Assembly: GCA_035765415.1 (NCBI GenBank)
Contig: DASTXR010000054.1
Location: 1 to 64,000, forward strand
Length of the DNA stretch: 64,000 bases
Reading direction: 5' to 3'
Origin: CADEED01 sp035765415
GTDB lineage: Bacteria > Pseudomonadota > Gammaproteobacteria > Steroidobacterales > Steroidobacteraceae
The notes under the pieces were generated by a model. It saw only the letters and a program-made list of their open reading frames with translations. It ran no database searches and was not told where the DNA came from. A program made the position numbers and the translations under genes. This document shows, one piece after another, positions 17,688 to 25,936 of this stretch (position 1 is its first letter; each line of letters opens with the position of its first letter).

Positions 17688-18166
17688 CGCAACGCCTCCT
17701 TGAGCTGTTCCTTGGCGCGATTGATGCGGATGCCCACGTTGGCCACCGAGATTCCCAGCACGTCTGCGATCTCGGGATACGTGAGGTCCTCGAGCAACAG
17801 CGTGATCACCTGCTGGTGCGGCAGGGTCAGATCGCGAATCGCTTCGAGCAGCTTCTCGCTGCGTTCGCTCGCGATCAGCGCCTGCTCGTGGCTGGGCGCC
17901 TCCGCGGCAATGTCTTCCGTGGGCGCGGCGGACCTGGGCTCGCGCACGCGTTGCTGTATGTGGCGCACGGCGCGGTTGTGCGCGATGCGGAACACGAATG
18001 GCTTGAGCTTCTCAGGATCCTGAAGTCGCGGCAGCGCCGAAACGATGGCCATGAATATCTCCTGCAGCAGTTCTTCGCGCAGCGCGCGGTCGCGCTCATA
18101 AGACGCTGCCACGCGCGCCAGCGCCGGTCCGTACTCCCCGATCACCTCGTCGAAATTCCCGCCCAT
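17684..18166 (-). CDS. ECF-type RNA polymerase sigma factor
   Basis: A 160-aa sigma-70-family factor with region 2 (ELLQEIFMAIVSALPRL, then FVFRIAHNRAVRHIQQRV) and region 4 (LPHQQVITLLLEDLTYPEIA, ISVANVGIRINRAKEQL). The start MGGNFDEV at 18166 is preferred over an ATG at 18199 because a GGGAGG lies about 13 bases upstream of the former and nothing like it precedes the latter. It overlaps the following membrane protein gene by 4 bases. The divergent amidohydrolase promoter region carries an inverted repeat (18196-18218). Confidence 0.92.
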   Translation of the reverse strand: MGGNFDEVIGEYGPALARVAASYERDRALREELLQEIFMAIVSALPRLQDPEKLKPFVFRIAHNRAVRHIQQRVREPRSAAPTEDIAAEAPSHEQALIASERSEKLLEAIRDLTLPHQQVITLLLEDLTYPEIADVLGISVANVGIRINRAKEQLKEALR

Positions 18167-18195
18167 CCGGTCTCTAGTCCCTCCCGCGAGCAAAC

Positions 18196-18218
18196 CCATA
18201 CATCGAAATTTTGTATGG
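18196..18218. promoter_or_regulatory. Inverted repeat in the divergent sigma factor/amidohydrolase promoter region
   Basis: Seven-base arms CCATACA (18196-18202) and TGTATGG (18212-18218) around an AT-rich 9-base spacer, in the gap between divergent start codons at 18166 and 18271. This looks like an operator, but the protein that binds it is unknown. Confidence 0.45.
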
Positions 18219-18270
18219 AAATCCCGTTCCCCCGGGACTCATCCGGCAACCTGTCCTCGAGGAGAATGCG

Positions 18271-19692
18271 ATGAATCCGCTGACGTTCATGCCGCTGGTG
18301 ATTGTGCCGTTCTTGTTTGCTTGCTCGCATGTTCGCATGCCCGCCGATGCGCAGTGTTATTCGGGATTCACCGCCATCGATCCGGCCACCGAACGGCGCA
18401 TCGAAAACGCCTGGGTGGTGGTGGCCGGCGGTCGCATCGCCAGCCTCGGCCGCGGCTCGCCGCCGCGCGGTTGCGATGCCGCGCGCACGCACGACTTGCG
18501 CGGCAAGTTCGTGCTGCCGGGCTTCATCGACGCGCACGCGCACATCACCGCCACCGGCATGCAGCAGATAGAGGTGCACGACGGCGTGGTGACGGTGAAG
18601 ATGGAAAGCATCGATCGCATCACGAAGCACAATGCGCGCATCGCGCTCGCGCGGGGTGTCACGACGGTGCGCAATCCCGGTGGTGATCCCGAAGCCAATG
18701 CCCGCTACGACCGCCAGGTGGCTTCAGGAGAATGGCCCGGACCCGAAGCGCGTCACGCCGGCGCGGTGATCGAGCCGCCGCCCTTCACCGGCAGCACGTT
18801 TGCGTATCCGCGCAATGACGCTGAATGGGACGCCGAGGCCGCGCGCCAGGCCGCTCTCGGCATGACCTACTTCAAGCTCTATGTCGATCTCACCGAGGCG
18901 GAGCTCGCCGCGGGCATCCGCGCAGCACACCAGCATGGGCTCGAGGCCATTGCTCACCTCAATGCCGTGAGCTGGACGCGCGCCGCCGAGCTCGGCATCG
19001 ACGGCCTGGAACATGCGCTGCCCACCAGCGCCGACCTGCTCGAACCCGCGGCACGCGCCGCGTACCTGGCGCAGAAGGAACCCACATCGAAGTTCATGTA
19101 TCGCTGGTTCGAATTGGCGGACTACGACGGACCGCTGATCCGCCGCATGGCCGCGCTGCTCGCGCAGAAGAAGATTCCGGTGAACCTGACGCTGGTCGTC
19201 AATCAGCTCATCTACAACATCGACGACTTCGATCCCGTCGTGCCTGCGCAGGAAATGGCGGACGCGTTGCCCGAAGTGCTCGCCGTCTATCTGCCGCAGA
19301 TCAAGGCCAGCGCCACGGGCTGGACGCCGGAGGATTTCGATCGCGCACGCGCGGTGTTCCCGAAAGTGCTGGCGTTCGCGCGCCTGCTGCACGAGGCCGG
19401 CGTGCCGATGATGATCGGCACCGATGCCGGTGGCGGCAGCTTCTATGCGCGCGAGCTGGAGTTGCACGTGCAGGCCGGCATCCCGGAGTGGGAGGTGCTG
19501 CGCCTGGCGACCTCGAAGACCGCTGCGTTGTTAGGCATGGGCGATCGCATCGGGCGTCTCGAGCCAGGATTCGAAGCGGATCTCGTCGTTCTCGACGCCG
19601 ATCCGCTCGCGAACATCGGCAATGCCGCGCAGGTTCACGGCGTGCTCAACAACGGGCTGCTGTTGAAAGCCGCGGACCTGCGCAGGCAATGA
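18271..19692 (+). CDS. Amidohydrolase-superfamily lipoprotein
   Basis: A 473-aa metal-dependent hydrolase of the imidazolonepropionase/prolidase type. The N-terminus is a lipoprotein signal (PLVIVPFLFAC). Metal ligands are visible as HxH in DAHAHI near residues 89-91, His in AHLNAVS and GLEHALP, and the final Asp in GTDAGGG near residue 384. The Lys in FKLYV may be the carbamylated bridge. The C-terminal segment EADLVVLDADPL is typical. The ATG at 18271 is used because GAGGAG precedes it. It ends exactly where the convergent carotenoid oxygenase ends. Substrate unknown. Confidence 0.92.
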   Translation: MNPLTFMPLVIVPFLFACSHVRMPADAQCYSGFTAIDPATERRIENAWVVVAGGRIASLGRGSPPRGCDAARTHDLRGKFVLPGFIDAHAHITATGMQQIEVHDGVVTVKMESIDRITKHNARIALARGVTTVRNPGGDPEANARYDRQVASGEWPGPEARHAGAVIEPPPFTGSTFAYPRNDAEWDAEAARQAALGMTYFKLYVDLTEAELAAGIRAAHQHGLEAIAHLNAVSWTRAAELGIDGLEHALPTSADLLEPAARAAYLAQKEPTSKFMYRWFELADYDGPLIRRMAALLAQKKIPVNLTLVVNQLIYNIDDFDPVVPAQEMADALPEVLAVYLPQIKASATGWTPEDFDRARAVFPKVLAFARLLHEAGVPMMIGTDAGGGSFYARELELHVQAGIPEWEVLRLATSKTAALLGMGDRIGRLEPGFEADLVVLDADPLANIGNAAQVHGVLNNGLLLKAADLRRQ

Positions 19693-21207
19693 CTAGCCCG
19701 CCGCGAACCAGCCATGGAAACCCAGCGGCACGGTGTACGGCACCCATGCGATGGCAAGCGGCCCGTCCTGCACTCGCGCGGCGTCGAGCACCGCCACGCC
19801 GCTGCGCCCGCGCCCGAAGTCGAGCAGCGTGCCCACCAGCCAGCCATCTGCGGGTTTGCTCGATCCGGGCCGTGGCACGAACAGATGCTCCTCCGCCATG
19901 ACGTCGGCGCCGTAGTGATGCACGTTCACGCGATCGGCCCGCGTATCGATGCTCGAGATCGCGTTGAAGAACGGCGCATTCGCGGGTTTCACCGAGGCGG
20001 GCGCAAACAACAATGCCGGCCGATCGCCGGGCGTGCGCGCGTCGAACGTCGGAAACTCGAGTCCGCTGACGCCTTGCGTGTCCCAGCGCGCGCGACCGCT
20101 CGCAAGGCTGAGCCGCAGACTCACGAGCTCGGTGTTGGAACTCGGTGTGCCGCGCTCTCCAAGCATCGCCGCGGCCATCGGCGCCCTCGCTTCTTCGATG
20201 TCGCGGTGTCTCGCGGCGCGCACCACGACTTCACCGCGATGCTCGTAGGCATCGGCGAAGTGATAGATGGCCGCGAACGGCGCCTCGAACCAGCGTGGCG
20301 CATCGAGTGCATCCTTGGGCACGAGCGCAATGCGGCAGGCGCGATCCGGCGTGAACTGCAGGCGTTCGAAGAACGACCCTTTGTCCGGAAGCATTCGATA
20401 CGGCATGAAGGTGAACACCAGGTACTTTTCCGTCATCGCAAAGCTGTGCAGGTATCCCAGGTCTTGAGACTCCAGCACGGCGGTGCGCGCGAGCGCGCCA
20501 TCGGCGCCGATGCGCCAGATGATCAGGCCGGTGGTGCCGAAGAAGTCGAGCGAGCCGAAATTCCAGGCGCTGCCGTCGCGTTCCAGCAGCGGATGCGCGG
20601 AGAAAGGCGCCGCCACGAGATCGCTCCGCCAGGTGGTGGGGCCGCGCGCGGCGAGTGTGTCGGGGTCGATCTCGTACGCGGAACCCCCTTCCCACAACGC
20701 GAACACGCGTTGACCCAGCTTCACCACCGCGGTGTTGGCGGTGTTCATGCTGTCGTTGTTGCGCGCGGGAATCGCATCGGGAATGGTCGTGCCCGCGGCG
20801 CGCACTTCGAATCGGCCGGCCTTTTCCTCGTGCATGAATTTCCCGGTGGCGATCATGCGCCCGGCGTGCGTGATCCGGCCGTCACGGAAACGCCAGGCCT
20901 GCATCATCCCGTCGCCATCGAACCAGTGTCTATAACGCAAGGCACCGCGTTCGAATCGCGCGGGGCCGTTGCGATACAACGTGCCAGTCAAACTACCCGG
21001 CCAGTTTCCTTCGATGGTCGCCGGCGTGGGCCCCAGCGACTCGACGGCGACCGATTTCCAGCCGGCGAGCCATGGCTCGCGCGCGAGACCCGCGGCGAAG
21101 CGCTCGGGACCTGTCGGTGCGAGCACTTCGGCGCGCAGGAATCCGGGTCTGCCCGCCGCGGCCAGCGACGCGAGCAGCGCACTCTGCATGAACGAACGGC
21201 GGTGCAT
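19693..21207 (-). CDS. Carotenoid oxygenase-family protein
   Basis: A 504-aa non-heme iron dioxygenase of the RPE65/carotenoid-cleavage/lignostilbene family, with a seven-bladed propeller. A Tat-like signal (HRRSFMQSALLASL) precedes it, so it should act in the periplasm. The four iron-binding His residues can be matched to FSAHPLL, YLHSFAMT, IYHFADAYEH and the C-terminal GFHGW. The substrate entrance motif LYRNGPARF near the N-terminus is conserved. It lies 8 bases after the DUF2141 gene in the same direction, an arrangement suggesting an operon. Stilbenes, apocarotenoids or other alkenes are possible substrates. Confidence 0.93.
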   Translation of the reverse strand: MHRRSFMQSALLASLAAAGRPGFLRAEVLAPTGPERFAAGLAREPWLAGWKSVAVESLGPTPATIEGNWPGSLTGTLYRNGPARFERGALRYRHWFDGDGMMQAWRFRDGRITHAGRMIATGKFMHEEKAGRFEVRAAGTTIPDAIPARNNDSMNTANTAVVKLGQRVFALWEGGSAYEIDPDTLAARGPTTWRSDLVAAPFSAHPLLERDGSAWNFGSLDFFGTTGLIIWRIGADGALARTAVLESQDLGYLHSFAMTEKYLVFTFMPYRMLPDKGSFFERLQFTPDRACRIALVPKDALDAPRWFEAPFAAIYHFADAYEHRGEVVVRAARHRDIEEARAPMAAAMLGERGTPSSNTELVSLRLSLASGRARWDTQGVSGLEFPTFDARTPGDRPALLFAPASVKPANAPFFNAISSIDTRADRVNVHHYGADVMAEEHLFVPRPGSSKPADGWLVGTLLDFGRGRSGVAVLDAARVQDGPLAIAWVPYTVPLGFHGWFAAG

Positions 21208-21215
21208 GGGACACC

Positions 21216-21638
21216 TCAGCGCAGGCGGATGGTGATGTTGGCGGCTTCGACACCAACGTCGAACCGCGCTTCGTCGTAATGCGCCTTGCGCATCACGTTG
21301 GGGTTGTTGCTGAACCCGTATCCTTCCGTCGGGATGCCGAGGAAGTTCGTGTCGAGCTGGTTGTTCTCGTTCTCGTCGTGCATGACCTGCACGGCATAGG
21401 CGCCGGGCATCAGGTCCTTGAACTGCAGTTTCACTTCGCCTTTTGCGGCCGGCACCTTCTGCGCGGCGACGGGCTTGTCCTGGTCATTCCAGGCGGCATC
21501 GGAATTCACCAGCGCGACCATCAGGAAGCCCCGGGCCTCGCGAATATCGGTGATGGTGACCGTCAGCTCCCCGGCATTGGCCACGGCAGCCAGAACCCAC
21601 ATGGCGGCGATGCTCGGCAGGGTCAACAGGGTTTTCAT
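21216..21638 (-). CDS. DUF2141 exported protein
   Basis: A 140-aa periplasmic protein with a Sec signal ending at ANA-GE. The body matches DUF2141: a beta-sandwich with GFLMVALVNSDAAWN and the acidic loop HDENENNQLDTNFLG, followed by GYGFSNN. The acidic Asp/Asn loop could bind calcium. DUF2141 genes are repeatedly found next to carotenoid-related genes; here it directly precedes the carotenoid oxygenase by 8 bases. Biochemical function is unknown. Confidence 0.9.
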   Translation of the reverse strand: MKTLLTLPSIAAMWVLAAVANAGELTVTITDIREARGFLMVALVNSDAAWNDQDKPVAAQKVPAAKGEVKLQFKDLMPGAYAVQVMHDENENNQLDTNFLGIPTEGYGFSNNPNVMRKAHYDEARFDVGVEAANITIRLR

Positions 21639-21720
21639 GGGCAGTCCTCGTTAGCGGGATGACGTGGCCAGTCTGCCGCGGCGTCATCCCCGCGATCAGT
21701 GCCTTTGGTCATGAGCCGAG

Positions 21721-22923
21721 GTGCCGGAAGTCATGACATTCACCGCAAGGCTTGTCCGGGACCGATGCATGACGGAAGCTGCCGGCATGAGATCCGCGCT
21801 GCGCGTACTACGTGAGCTTTTCCAGCCTTTGTATCTCGCGGCCTACGTCGCGTGGCTGGCCGTATTGCTGGTGGTGCTCGCCACGCCGGCCGATCAATTC
21901 GTCAATTCCGATCGCAATGCCGCGCTCATCGTATTGATCGTTTTTCTCGCGGCCTTCGTCGGCAAGGGGCTGCAGCCGCAGGGCTGCAGGCACTGGAGCG
22001 ACTATCCACTGCTCGCCGTCGAAGGTCTGGCCGTGCTCGCGCTGTGTTTCCTGTGGCCACGCAACATGGCGCCCGTCCTGGCCATCATCTTCATCGCCGA
22101 CTGCGCAATGATGCTGAGCGCAACGGCGCTCATCACCGTTGCGCTCACGCTCAACATCGCGCTGTGGGTCATCGTGGTCGCGGCCTGGAAAGTGTCGCAG
22201 CCCTGGCTGGTGCTGCTCTCCTACTTCGGATTCCAGATGTTCGCCGCGCTCACGGCCTGGTACGCCCGCCGCTCCGAGCAGACCGCAACGGATTTGCGCG
22301 AGACCAATGCCCACCTGCTCGCCACGCGCTCGCTGCTCGAAGAGAGCGCGCGCGATGGCGAACGACTGCGTCTCGCGCGCGAGCTGCACGACGTCGCCGG
22401 CCACAAGCTGACCGCCCTCAAGCTCAATCTCGCCGCGCTCGAACGAAACGCCGACGCCAGCACACAGGCTTCCGTGAAAGTGGTGTCGCAGCTCGCGACC
22501 GAGCTGCTCGATGACATCCGCGGCGTGGTGACGCAGATCCGCCAGCACGATGGACTCGACATACGGCGCGCGCTCGAACTGCTCATCGCACCGCTGCCGG
22601 CGCCGCGCATCCACCTCGATGTTCACGCCGACGCGCGCGTCGACAGCGTCGCGCAGGCCGACACGCTGCTGCGCGTGGTGCAGGAGGCGCTGACCAACAT
22701 CGTGCGGCATGCGCACGCGGCCAACGCGTGGATAACGCTCGAACGCGTGGGGGACGTGGTGAAGCTCTCGATCCGCGACGACGGGCGCGGTGAAGTGCCC
22801 CTGCGCGAAGGATTCGGGCTCAAGGGCATGCGCGAACGGCTGGCGCTCGTGGCAGGAGGCCTCGAGATTTCCCGGCGTGGCGAAGCGGGCGTGGTGCTGG
22901 ACATCACCATGCCGCTGCACTGA
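21721..22923 (+). CDS. NarL-type sensor histidine kinase (HisKA_3)
   Basis: A 400-aa inner-membrane kinase. About five hydrophobic segments fill residues 40-180. A coiled-coil linker leads to the HisKA_3 dimerisation helix with the phospho-accepting His near residue 223 (RELHDVAGHKLTALKLNLAA). The HATPase domain shows VVQEALTNIVRHAHA, DDGRGEVP and FGLKGMRERL. The reading begins at GTG 21721; ATG codons at 21733, 21769 and 21787 are alternatives and the last has a GGAAG upstream, so the start is uncertain. It overlaps the response regulator by one base. The signal is unknown. Confidence 0.93.
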   Translation: MPEVMTFTARLVRDRCMTEAAGMRSALRVLRELFQPLYLAAYVAWLAVLLVVLATPADQFVNSDRNAALIVLIVFLAAFVGKGLQPQGCRHWSDYPLLAVEGLAVLALCFLWPRNMAPVLAIIFIADCAMMLSATALITVALTLNIALWVIVVAAWKVSQPWLVLLSYFGFQMFAALTAWYARRSEQTATDLRETNAHLLATRSLLEESARDGERLRLARELHDVAGHKLTALKLNLAALERNADASTQASVKVVSQLATELLDDIRGVVTQIRQHDGLDIRRALELLIAPLPAPRIHLDVHADARVDSVAQADTLLRVVQEALTNIVRHAHAANAWITLERVGDVVKLSIRDDGRGEVPLREGFGLKGMRERLALVAGGLEISRRGEAGVVLDITMPLH

Positions 22924-23555
22924 TGGCCGTTGCCCGCATCGCGCTCGCCGACGATCAGGCCCTGGTGCGCGCGGGCCTCAAGCTGCTGCTGCAGGGACTC
23001 GATATCGAGATCGCGGTGGAAGCGGCCGACGGCCGGGAGTTGCTGGACAAGCTGGCCGCGGCATCGGTGGACGTGATCGTCTCCGACGTGCGCATGCCGG
23101 CGATGTCGGGCATCGAAGCATTGCGCGCGCTGCGGGCGCGTGGCGATCGCACGCCCATGATATTGCTGACCACGTTCGACGACAGCGCGGTGCTGCTCGA
23201 AGCAGTGGAAGCCGGTGCGCAGGGTTTCCTGCTCAAGGACGCGGCGCCCGAAGACCTGCGGCAGGGAATCCTGCAGGCGCGCAAGGGTGAGTCCCTGCTG
23301 CAGCCAGTGGCCACGGACCCGGTGCGCGAGCGCTACGCCTACCGCGAATCCTCCGCGCCGAAGGAGCTGTTCACCGAGCGCGAGATCGGCATCCTGCGCT
23401 TGCTCGCCGGCGGTTACTCCAACAAGGAGATCGCGCGGTCGCTGTTCCTCGCCGAGGGAACGGTGAAGAACTATGTGTCCGATATCCTCGAGAAGCTCGA
23501 CGCGCGCGACAGGACGCGTGCGGTGCTCAAGGCCATCACGCTGCGCATCATCTAG
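22923..23555 (+). CDS. NarL/LuxR-type response regulator
   Basis: A 210-aa regulator. The receiver has Asp10-Asp11, the phosphorylated Asp55 (VSDVRMP), Thr in LLTTFDD and Lys in LLKDA. The C-terminal LuxR helix-turn-helix reads LFTEREIGILRLLAGGYSNK and LAEGTVKNYVSDILEKL. Its ATG shares the last base of the kinase's TGA (TGATG), so the two are translationally coupled. A strong hairpin begins at its stop codon. Confidence 0.96.
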   Translation: MAVARIALADDQALVRAGLKLLLQGLDIEIAVEAADGRELLDKLAAASVDVIVSDVRMPAMSGIEALRALRARGDRTPMILLTTFDDSAVLLEAVEAGAQGFLLKDAAPEDLRQGILQARKGESLLQPVATDPVRERYAYRESSAPKELFTEREIGILRLLAGGYSNKEIARSLFLAEGTVKNYVSDILEKLDARDRTRAVLKAITLRII

Positions 23556-23589
23556 CGCGACGCAGGCCGGTCCCGGACCTGCGTCGCGC
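23555..23589. terminator. Bidirectional hairpin terminator between convergent operons
   Basis: Perfect 12-bp arms (GCGCGACGCAGG at 23555-23566 and its complement at 23578-23589) enclose an 11-base loop that can itself pair CCGG with CCGG. It starts on the last base of the response regulator stop codon and ends 11 bases before the stop of the convergent gene. There is no T-run on either side, so it may be a factor-assisted terminator or an RNA-end stabiliser. Confidence 0.8.
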
Positions 23590-23600
23590 CTCCCTGATGC

Positions 23601-24113
23601 CTACTTCGCGACGCTCCTGGCGGCTTTCAGCACCGCGGTGTCCACGTCTTCGCGCATCTTGCGCTTGCTGGCGGCCTCGAGAAATCTCGAAGCGTCACGT
23701 CCGCCAATCTTGCGCAGCGCCTCCGCGGATCGCACGGCATAGTTGGCCCGATAGTTCTCGAGGTACATCTTCACGTACTCATCCTGCGACTGCTCGAGCT
23801 TGATCTCCTCATGAGTGCGCGCGTACTCGACCATCTTCTGGTAGGTACTCTCGAGATGCAGCTGGTACTTCTCCAGGCTGGCTGGCGAAGGCCCGCGCTC
23901 GAGCGCGGCGCCGAGCGTCGGCACGGCCAGCTCGCCGTACCTGGCCACGACCTCGAGCTCGCCTTCCGTGCACTCCTCGCACTCGAGCCAGGCCACCACG
24001 GCCTGGCGTATGGCGAGCGATTGTTCGGGCGGCAGTTCCGCCGCGGCGCTCAGAACCGGCACGACCAGCAAAGCGACGCCGGCTGCCACCCACATTTGTT
24101 TGAATGACTTCAT
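23601..24113 (-). CDS. Exported HEAT-repeat-like protein partnered with a zincin protease
   Basis: A 170-aa protein with a Sec signal ending at SAAAELP. The mature part is all-helical by appearance, with HEAT-like pieces (ARYGELAVPTLGAALERG, YAVRSAEALRKIGGRDASRF) and one CEEC pair near the mature N-terminus. The ATG at 24113 is chosen because the signal peptide begins there; upstream sequence in the same frame belongs to the protease gene in another frame. It starts 11 bases after the protease stop, so both are one operon. A chaperone, inhibitor or scaffold role is conceivable but not shown. Confidence 0.75.
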   Translation of the reverse strand: MKSFKQMWVAAGVALLVVPVLSAAAELPPEQSLAIRQAVVAWLECEECTEGELEVVARYGELAVPTLGAALERGPSPASLEKYQLHLESTYQKMVEYARTHEEIKLEQSQDEYVKMYLENYRANYAVRSAEALRKIGGRDASRFLEAASKRKMREDVDTAVLKAARSVAK

Positions 24114-24124
24114 TTGGCTTCTCC

Positions 24125-25594
24125 TTACTTCGGCAGCACGTCGGCAGCCAGCGGCGGGCAGTGTGTGTCGGTGAAGATCGAGCACGTGACATTGCCACTG
24201 ATGGTGTTGGGGCATCGGCGCACAGGTCCGGTGCGCACTCCATTGGAGTTCAGCGTGGACGAGCAATGCGCGTTCATGCGGAACGACTGGCCGTCGGCGA
24301 AGTGCGTGCGGGCGGCGCCACCACCGATCATGACGTTGGTCACGGGGAATGCCGGATCACCGTTGGTGTGAGACAGGCTCATCGAATGCCCGAACTCGTG
24401 CGCCAGCGTCTGGTTGTTAGCCGTGGTGCCCACATACTGGACGTTGCGGTCGACGCCGCAATTCACGCCGGTGAACGCATCGTTGACGTAGTACGCATTG
24501 AGCTGCCCCGCCACGAAGAACGCGCTGCCAATCACGGCTGGCGCACTCGCGCAACCGGTGCCGATGGTCGCCACCGCCAGCGGATTGCCGCTCACGAAAT
24601 GGAATACCGGCGCAAAGCCGATGCCGGAGTTGTTGGTGTTGTACAGCAGGTTGGCGTTGTTGACGTCGCCCAGCGCGGTGATGAACGAACCCGGCCGCGC
24701 CAGCCATACGTGCAGTGGCGCCATGAGCCGGTCCGGCGTGAGATTCACGTTCAGCGTGTCGCCGAGAAAATCGGTCCATGCCGCCACGCCCGGCACGAAT
24801 TTCATCGCGTCATCGTCGGAGAACACTGCGACCTCGGAACGGCAGCCGCCATTCGAGAGCACGCTGCCCATGCCGATGATTCCCGCACCGCGGCGCTCTT
24901 CCTCGAACACACATCCCGTGGAGCGGCGCGCATCCACGAGCACCGCCGCCGCATCGCCCGAAGCGTTGTTGGACAGCACGATGCGATCTCTCAGCGGAAA
25001 AAAGCAGCGTGGGAAACGGAACGCGATCTTGTACTCGTTGACGCGATACTTGTCGTAGTACTGCTCGATGGTGATGCTGCCGCTGTCGCCCGCATCCTCC
25101 AGGTTGGCCAACATGAAAGCCTGGGACTGCTTCGCCTGCCCCTGAAGCCACGCCTGATCCAGACCCACATCGAGCTGCGCCACCGGGGCGCGACCGGCGA
25201 GCTCAACGGGCAGGCCCGAGATGGACGCTTCGCCCTTGCCGATGAGCAGATTCTCCGCCGAGCCCTGCGCCGTGCCTTCGAATTTGAGCCCCGCGGCTAC
25301 GTCTCGTGGAAGGCGGGAGAATTTCAGCGTGGCGGACTCGAGCGGAGCGCCCTCCACTTTTATGCGCCACGAGAGCCGGTCGAGAATGCCCGGGCAACCC
25401 GGACAGCAGTCGACGATCTCGCAGCCGACCGGCACCCATTCAGTAAAGATGTCCTTGGGAAGCTCGAATGTATCGGTCGCGCACACTTTCCAGTTGCGCG
25501 ACAGGCCGATGTCGTCAGCCGCTTGCGCGGTGAGCCCCGAGAAGGCACATGCGATGGCAAAGACAGCCAGCGCCCTGCGGATATGTCGTTCCAT
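24125..25594 (-). CDS. Secreted zincin metalloprotease with HExxHxxxxxH motif
   Basis: A 489-aa exported protein. The Sec signal ends at AQA-ADD. The zinc site reads HEFGHSMSLSH near residues 399-409, matching the metzincin pattern HExxHxxGxxH except that the Gly is Ser. A Met-turn candidate NVMIGGG follows about 15 residues later. The N-terminal half is an unrecognised beta-rich region with an unusual Cys cluster (CEIVDCCPGCPG near residue 60). A GGAGG precedes the ATG at 25594. It is followed at once by the HEAT-like gene. Target proteins are unknown. The family assignment beyond zincin is uncertain. Confidence 0.85.
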   Translation of the reverse strand: MERHIRRALAVFAIACAFSGLTAQAADDIGLSRNWKVCATDTFELPKDIFTEWVPVGCEIVDCCPGCPGILDRLSWRIKVEGAPLESATLKFSRLPRDVAAGLKFEGTAQGSAENLLIGKGEASISGLPVELAGRAPVAQLDVGLDQAWLQGQAKQSQAFMLANLEDAGDSGSITIEQYYDKYRVNEYKIAFRFPRCFFPLRDRIVLSNNASGDAAAVLVDARRSTGCVFEEERRGAGIIGMGSVLSNGGCRSEVAVFSDDDAMKFVPGVAAWTDFLGDTLNVNLTPDRLMAPLHVWLARPGSFITALGDVNNANLLYNTNNSGIGFAPVFHFVSGNPLAVATIGTGCASAPAVIGSAFFVAGQLNAYYVNDAFTGVNCGVDRNVQYVGTTANNQTLAHEFGHSMSLSHTNGDPAFPVTNVMIGGGAARTHFADGQSFRMNAHCSSTLNSNGVRTGPVRRCPNTISGNVTCSIFTDTHCPPLAADVLPK

Positions 25595-25936
25595 GATTCC
25601 TCCGGCGAGTGAGTCCTTCCCCCGTGCGGAAGAATTAACTCGCGCAGGCTCGCACCACAATGCACGCCGCGCGCGAGCGGTGCGCACTTGTGAAACAGTT
25701 CCGTAAGTAGTTTGACGTCGCCGCGAACTGCGACAAGCCCCGAGGTCAAGCCCGCAGCTTCGGGCGATGACTGCGGGAGTAGCTAGGGCCAAATGGCCAC
25801 AGTACCCGCATGAGGGCTGACGATGCCACCGGACATCTTCGGCGAACGGCACGCGGCGCTGTCGGGCAACCGAATAGGCCACCGGCTGATGGCGCCACCT
25901 GCCGCGCGCGTACACCCTGCGCAAACGGAGGTACTT
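25595..25936. other. Divergent intergenic region with mutually exclusive hairpins
   Basis: About 340 bases between the protease start and the SRPBCC start. No gene is convincing here, although the SRPBCC frame is open from 25823. CCCGCAG (25751-25757) can pair with CTGCGGG (25771-25777), or the same TGCGGG can pair with CCCGCA (25805-25810), enclosing a second small hairpin GGCC-AAAT-GGCC (25787-25798). The two long pairings exclude each other. Confidence 0.5.
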
